In this document: positions 16,544 through 19,188 of the stretch, piece by piece | How positions within the stretch are numbered: the first letter of the stretch is position 1 | Layout of the letters: each line of letters starts with the position of its first letter | From: JBKBUF01 sp046290815 | Lineage (GTDB): Bacteria > Bacteroidota > Bacteroidia > Cytophagales > Cytophagaceae | Assembly: GCA_046290815.1 (NCBI GenBank) | Contig: JBKBUF010000048.1 | Span: forward strand, 1-19,188 | Direction: 5' to 3' | DNA length: 19,188 bases | Position numbers and translations under genes: made by a program | The notes under the pieces: generated by a model | What the model was told of the DNA's origin: nothing | What the model saw: only the letters and a program-made list of their open reading frames with translations | The model's database searches: none

Positions 16544-17809
16544 ATGAAAAACGACTTTACTATTTCATTTTTTCTTGACATAAGAAGGGTTAAACACAAT
16601 GGCAAGCATCCGGTAAAACTCAGATTATACTCCTCCTATCTAAATAAGGGGAAATTGATTTCTATGAACCTGGATTACTCCAAACAGGAATTTGAAAATA
16701 TATGGAAAACCAATAAGCCTAAAAGAGATTACTTTGAAGCAAGGCTGAAATTGCAGGCAATGCAATCTAAAGCCAATGAAATAGCAAAATCAATTACACC
16801 ATTTTCATTTGAGGAATTTATTAAAAGGTTTTTTAAACAATCCAGTGGTAGGGATAATTTGGTTTGCTATTACGAATCTGCCATCCAGCATTTGAAAGAA
16901 AATAATCAGCTGGGGAATGCTTCCAATTATGAACTTAGTTTAAAATCATTAAAAGAATTTTTAAAGGTACTAAGAGGTAAAGAACCGGATCAAATTTCAT
17001 TTTCAGAGATAACCCCTTCCTTATTGCAGAAATATGAAACTTATATGGTTCAAACTAAGCAAAGAAGCAGTACTACTGTGGCGATGTATCTACGTGCCTT
17101 AAGAACCGTTTTTAACAATGCCATTGCTTCAAAAGAAATAGATAAGGAGTTATACCCATTTGGAAAACTGAGCGAAAAGAAATACACGATATCTTCGGTA
17201 AGGTCTGTTAAAAAAGCATTAAATAAAGATTTAATAAAGAAAGTATATGAGATAACACCCAGAACAGATTGCCAGGAAAAGGCAAAGGATTTTTGGTTTT
17301 TTATCTATTCCTGTTATGGTATAAATACAAAAGACATTTGCCTGCTTAAGTTTGAAAATATTAAGGATGATATGATTGTTTTTTATCGAGCCAAAACATT
17401 ACAGACTTCTAAGCGCGACCTCTCCCCTATTAAGATAGTCTTAACGGATTACGCGAAGTCAGTTATAGTTAAATATGGTAATAAAGACAAAAGTCCTAAG
17501 AATTATATTTTTCCTATCCTTAATGATAGCATGTCATCATTGGATAAGTTTAGAGCTATTAAAAATTTTAGCATTTTCATTAATAAACATCTGCAAAAAA
17601 TGCTCAAAGCAGAAGGAATAAATACCAAGATTACTACTTATACAGCTAGACACTCCTTTGCGACCAATATTATTCGTTCCGGCGCAAGCATGGAGTTTGT
17701 ATCTGAAGCTTTAGGGCATAAGGATTTAAGAACAACTCAAATATATTTTGCCGGCTTTGAAGATGATAGCAAAAAAGAACTAATGAAAACACTTATGGAT
17801 TTTAAATAA
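16544..17809 (+). CDS. Tyrosine recombinase / integrase (IntDOT-like family), 421 aa
   Basis: The N-terminal arm-binding region (about 1-60; FLDIRRVKHNGKHPVKLRLY) precedes a SAM-like core-binding domain (about 85-195) and the catalytic domain (about 215-415). Visible catalytic residues are Lys284, Arg369 in YTARHSFAT, His392 in ALGHKDLRTT and nucleophile Tyr401 in QIYFAGFE. The usual first Arg is replaced by Asn261 (CYGINTKDI), and the His of HxxR is Tyr366. IntDOT of CTnDOT also lacks the first Arg. It should catalyse integration and excision at the tRNA-Thr site. I choose ATG 16544 over GTG 16511 because the upstream codons overlap the tandem repeat. The next gene starts only 7 bases after its stop, suggesting an operon. 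Confidence 0.92.
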   Translation: MKNDFTISFFLDIRRVKHNGKHPVKLRLYSSYLNKGKLISMNLDYSKQEFENIWKTNKPKRDYFEARLKLQAMQSKANEIAKSITPFSFEEFIKRFFKQSSGRDNLVCYYESAIQHLKENNQLGNASNYELSLKSLKEFLKVLRGKEPDQISFSEITPSLLQKYETYMVQTKQRSSTTVAMYLRALRTVFNNAIASKEIDKELYPFGKLSEKKYTISSVRSVKKALNKDLIKKVYEITPRTDCQEKAKDFWFFIYSCYGINTKDICLLKFENIKDDMIVFYRAKTLQTSKRDLSPIKIVLTDYAKSVIVKYGNKDKSPKNYIFPILNDSMSSLDKFRAIKNFSIFINKHLQKMLKAEGINTKITTYTARHSFATNIIRSGASMEFVSEALGHKDLRTTQIYFAGFEDDSKKELMKTLMDFK

Positions 17810-17816
17810 TTTGAAT

Positions 17817-18719
17817 ATGAATGAAGAAGATTTTCAGATAAAGGCGTTTGACTGTTACAACGCCATTTATTATTACCAATTGGGAATAAAGTATTATAAG
17901 GAATACTGTTCTGCTATGTATAATTTAAAATCAGAATCCGGGATATATCTATCCTTGGATGATTACGAAAAATTATATGGAATAATATCTGACCCAGAAA
18001 ATTTCAATGGAATTTATAACAGGTACTATATAGATTTCCTAAGGAAAAAAGCATATAATATTGCAGATTCATTTATTATTCGAAATGATACACCTAATAT
18101 TTACTTCCTTTTTGCACTGAAATTAGTAAGCCTTACAAATTACACTATGTATCCAGGACGTCCTATTGAAGAATTCCTGCAATTCTATTTTTCACAGAAT
18201 AAAAAAATAAATAAAAATGACTTCTTAGGAAAAGTAATAGTAAATAATAAGGCGCTATTCAAGAAAATTGAAAAAGATATCAATATTGAAGAAATCATAA
18301 ATTTTTGGTTAAACAAACCTAGGAGAGGAAAAAAAAGGACAGTACCTGGATCTCTCAAATGGGTCTCCAATATTAGAAAATTAAAGAAACTCAGAAATGA
18401 TCTGATTCTTCACCAATTTATAAATCCAATAGACGAAAAAATATTTATAGATCATTTCACCGGAAAACCTTTTGATACTTATATTAATTGGATTTCAAAG
18501 CCTAAGCATCATCTATATTATTTTCTCGAAAAATTATGTATAAATAATTATCTGGAAAATTCATTCCTTGATAATCATGGAATTTTGACTTCCAAACACT
18601 TTGTGTATTGCGGAGAGGAATTAGATAATAATAAAATCGTAAATCTAAAAAGTAATTCCTACATAACGCCAAAGTCCAAGAAATGGAGACAAATTTTTAA
18701 GATTATCAATGGGTTATAG
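17817..18719 (+). CDS. Unknown protein coupled to the integrase, possible HEPN-like motif, 300 aa
   Basis: I do not recognise this family with confidence. ATG 17817 follows the integrase stop by 7 bases; an in-frame TTG at 17811 is less likely. The protein is rich in Lys, Asn, Tyr and Ile, has no signal peptide or membrane segment, and looks largely helical. Residues about 166-180 are basic (NKPRRGKKRTVPG). At 193-199 is RNDLILH within IRKLKKLRNDLILHQF. This fits the Rx4-6H active-site pattern of HEPN-domain RNases, where the residue after Arg is commonly Asn, Asp or His. The motif is short, so a nuclease or toxin role is only a hypothesis. It could equally be an integrase accessory or defence cargo gene. 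Its AT-rich codon use matches the mobile element. Confidence 0.7.
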   Translation: MNEEDFQIKAFDCYNAIYYYQLGIKYYKEYCSAMYNLKSESGIYLSLDDYEKLYGIISDPENFNGIYNRYYIDFLRKKAYNIADSFIIRNDTPNIYFLFALKLVSLTNYTMYPGRPIEEFLQFYFSQNKKINKNDFLGKVIVNNKALFKKIEKDINIEEIINFWLNKPRRGKKRTVPGSLKWVSNIRKLKKLRNDLILHQFINPIDEKIFIDHFTGKPFDTYINWISKPKHHLYYFLEKLCINNYLENSFLDNHGILTSKHFVYCGEELDNNKIVNLKSNSYITPKSKKWRQIFKIINGL

Positions 18720-18803
18720 AAAAATTATTGTGCCCCTTATAGGCTTCTTAGTATAAATACATCTAACCCGCTGAAATTTGGGTCATAATAAACATCAATA
18801 AAA

Positions 18804-19103
18804 ATGACTCAAGTAATAATAACATCCAAAGAAGAACTTACCCTCCTAATCCGAGAAACAATTAAGAATTGTTTGATGGATTTGAAACTGCAAGACCGAC
18901 TGCCCGAAAAGGAAATCCTTGGCGTGGCTGAACTAGCATCGTTGCTGCAGTTATCTAATTCCACCATTTACGCAATGGTGAATAAACGCCTTATACCTTA
19001 CTATAAAAAAGGAAAGAAGCTGTTATTCTCCAAATCAGAAATAATCGAATGGATTAACTCTGGTCGTAATGTATCCCTACGACCAACTACATATTCCATC
19101 TGA
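18804..19103 (+). CDS. Excisionase-family helix-turn-helix protein (MerR/HTH_17-like), 99 aa
   Basis: Residues 38-86 form a winged-helix domain of the DNA-binding excisionase type: ILGVAELASLLQLSNSTIY, then MVNKRLIPYYKKGKKLLFSKSEIIEWI. The N-terminal 35 residues form a predicted helical or coiled segment (TSKEELTLLIRETIKNCLMDLKL), which may mediate oligomerisation. In Bacteroidota mobile elements such proteins sit near the integrase and act as recombination directionality factors or regulators. It begins 84 bases after the unknown gene and could have its own promoter, though none is clear. Family is firm; the excisionase role is inferred from neighbours. Confidence 0.83.
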   Translation: MTQVIITSKEELTLLIRETIKNCLMDLKLQDRLPEKEILGVAELASLLQLSNSTIYAMVNKRLIPYYKKGKKLLFSKSEIIEWINSGRNVSLRPTTYSI

Positions 19104-19139
19104 ATTTAAGCAGAATTAATTTTGCTGCAAAAATTTTAT

Positions 19140-19188
19140 ATGGAAAAAAAGATGTATAAGCATATCCAAAACTGGAAAAGGAGTGGAT
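19140..19188 (+). CDS. Possible start of another gene, cut by the window edge
   Basis: From ATG 19140 the frame stays open for 16 codons to the edge (MEKKMYKHIQNWKRSG). The M-Y-x-x-I-x-x-W-x-x-S-G pattern is reminiscent of the N-terminus of IS66-type TnpA accessory proteins. Sixteen residues are too few to be sure, and the gene may be something else or not a gene at all. Confidence 0.3.
   Translation, partial: MEKKMYKHIQNWKRSG

Larger units (their letters stand above)
16350..19188 (+). mobile_element. Left end of an integrative element inserted at tRNA-Thr (right end outside window)
   Basis: The tRNA 3' fragment at the boundary is followed at once by a tyrosine recombinase reading inward, a coupled unknown gene and an excisionase-type HTH gene. 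The genes are more AT-rich than those to the left, with heavy use of AAA, AAT and ATA codons. The element runs past the right edge. Whether it is conjugative, a prophage or a simple island cannot be told from this part. Confidence 0.8.

Overview
The window looks like chromosomal DNA of a polysaccharide-degrading Bacteroidota bacterium, most likely a Cytophagales member of the Cytophaga/Sporocytophaga type. This is inferred from four long secreted multi-domain proteins carrying glycoside hydrolase, PKD, Ig-like and carbohydrate-binding modules, from type IX secretion (T9SS) C-terminal sorting domains on three of them, from AT-rich intergenic DNA without clear Shine-Dalgarno sites, and from TAnnTTTG-type -7 promoter elements. 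I could not search databases, so the genus is a guess.

Layout. Positions 1-3315 (minus) hold the 5' part of a very large gene for a secreted GH128-type beta-1,3-glucanase followed by CBM6, PKD modules and two copies of an unassigned carbohydrate-binding-like module. It is open to the left edge and has no stop in the window. Positions 3532-4369 form a small module with two divergent short genes, one a coiled-coil HTH regulator, bracketed by two copies of the same palindrome. Positions 4382-9136 hold housekeeping or metabolic genes: a U32/RlhA-like RNA hydroxylation protein, an RluA-family pseudouridine synthase, a SnoaL-like protein and an MDR-type oxidoreductase. Perfect or near-perfect hairpins separate the convergent pairs.

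Positions 9213-14995 are a second secreted-polysaccharide locus. A PQQ-type glucose/sorbosone dehydrogenase with Ig, CBM96-like and T9SS domains is divergently arranged with a GH5 cellulase that has three Ig-like repeats, a CBM and a T9SS domain. Next, 15215-16243 encodes a secreted protein of YD-like tyrosine/asparagine repeats with a T9SS tail.

From about 16350 to the right edge the DNA is a mobile element. A displaced 3' half of a tRNA-Thr(TGU) gene marks the left attachment site. It is followed by a promoter, a perfect 11-bp tandem repeat and a tyrosine recombinase with an IntDOT-like unusual active site. A closely coupled unknown gene with a possible HEPN-like motif and an excisionase-type HTH protein come next. 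The intact tRNA-Thr should lie beyond the right edge at the other end of the element.

Several start codons were moved from upstream GTG/TTG triplets to an internal ATG; the reason is given in each entry.
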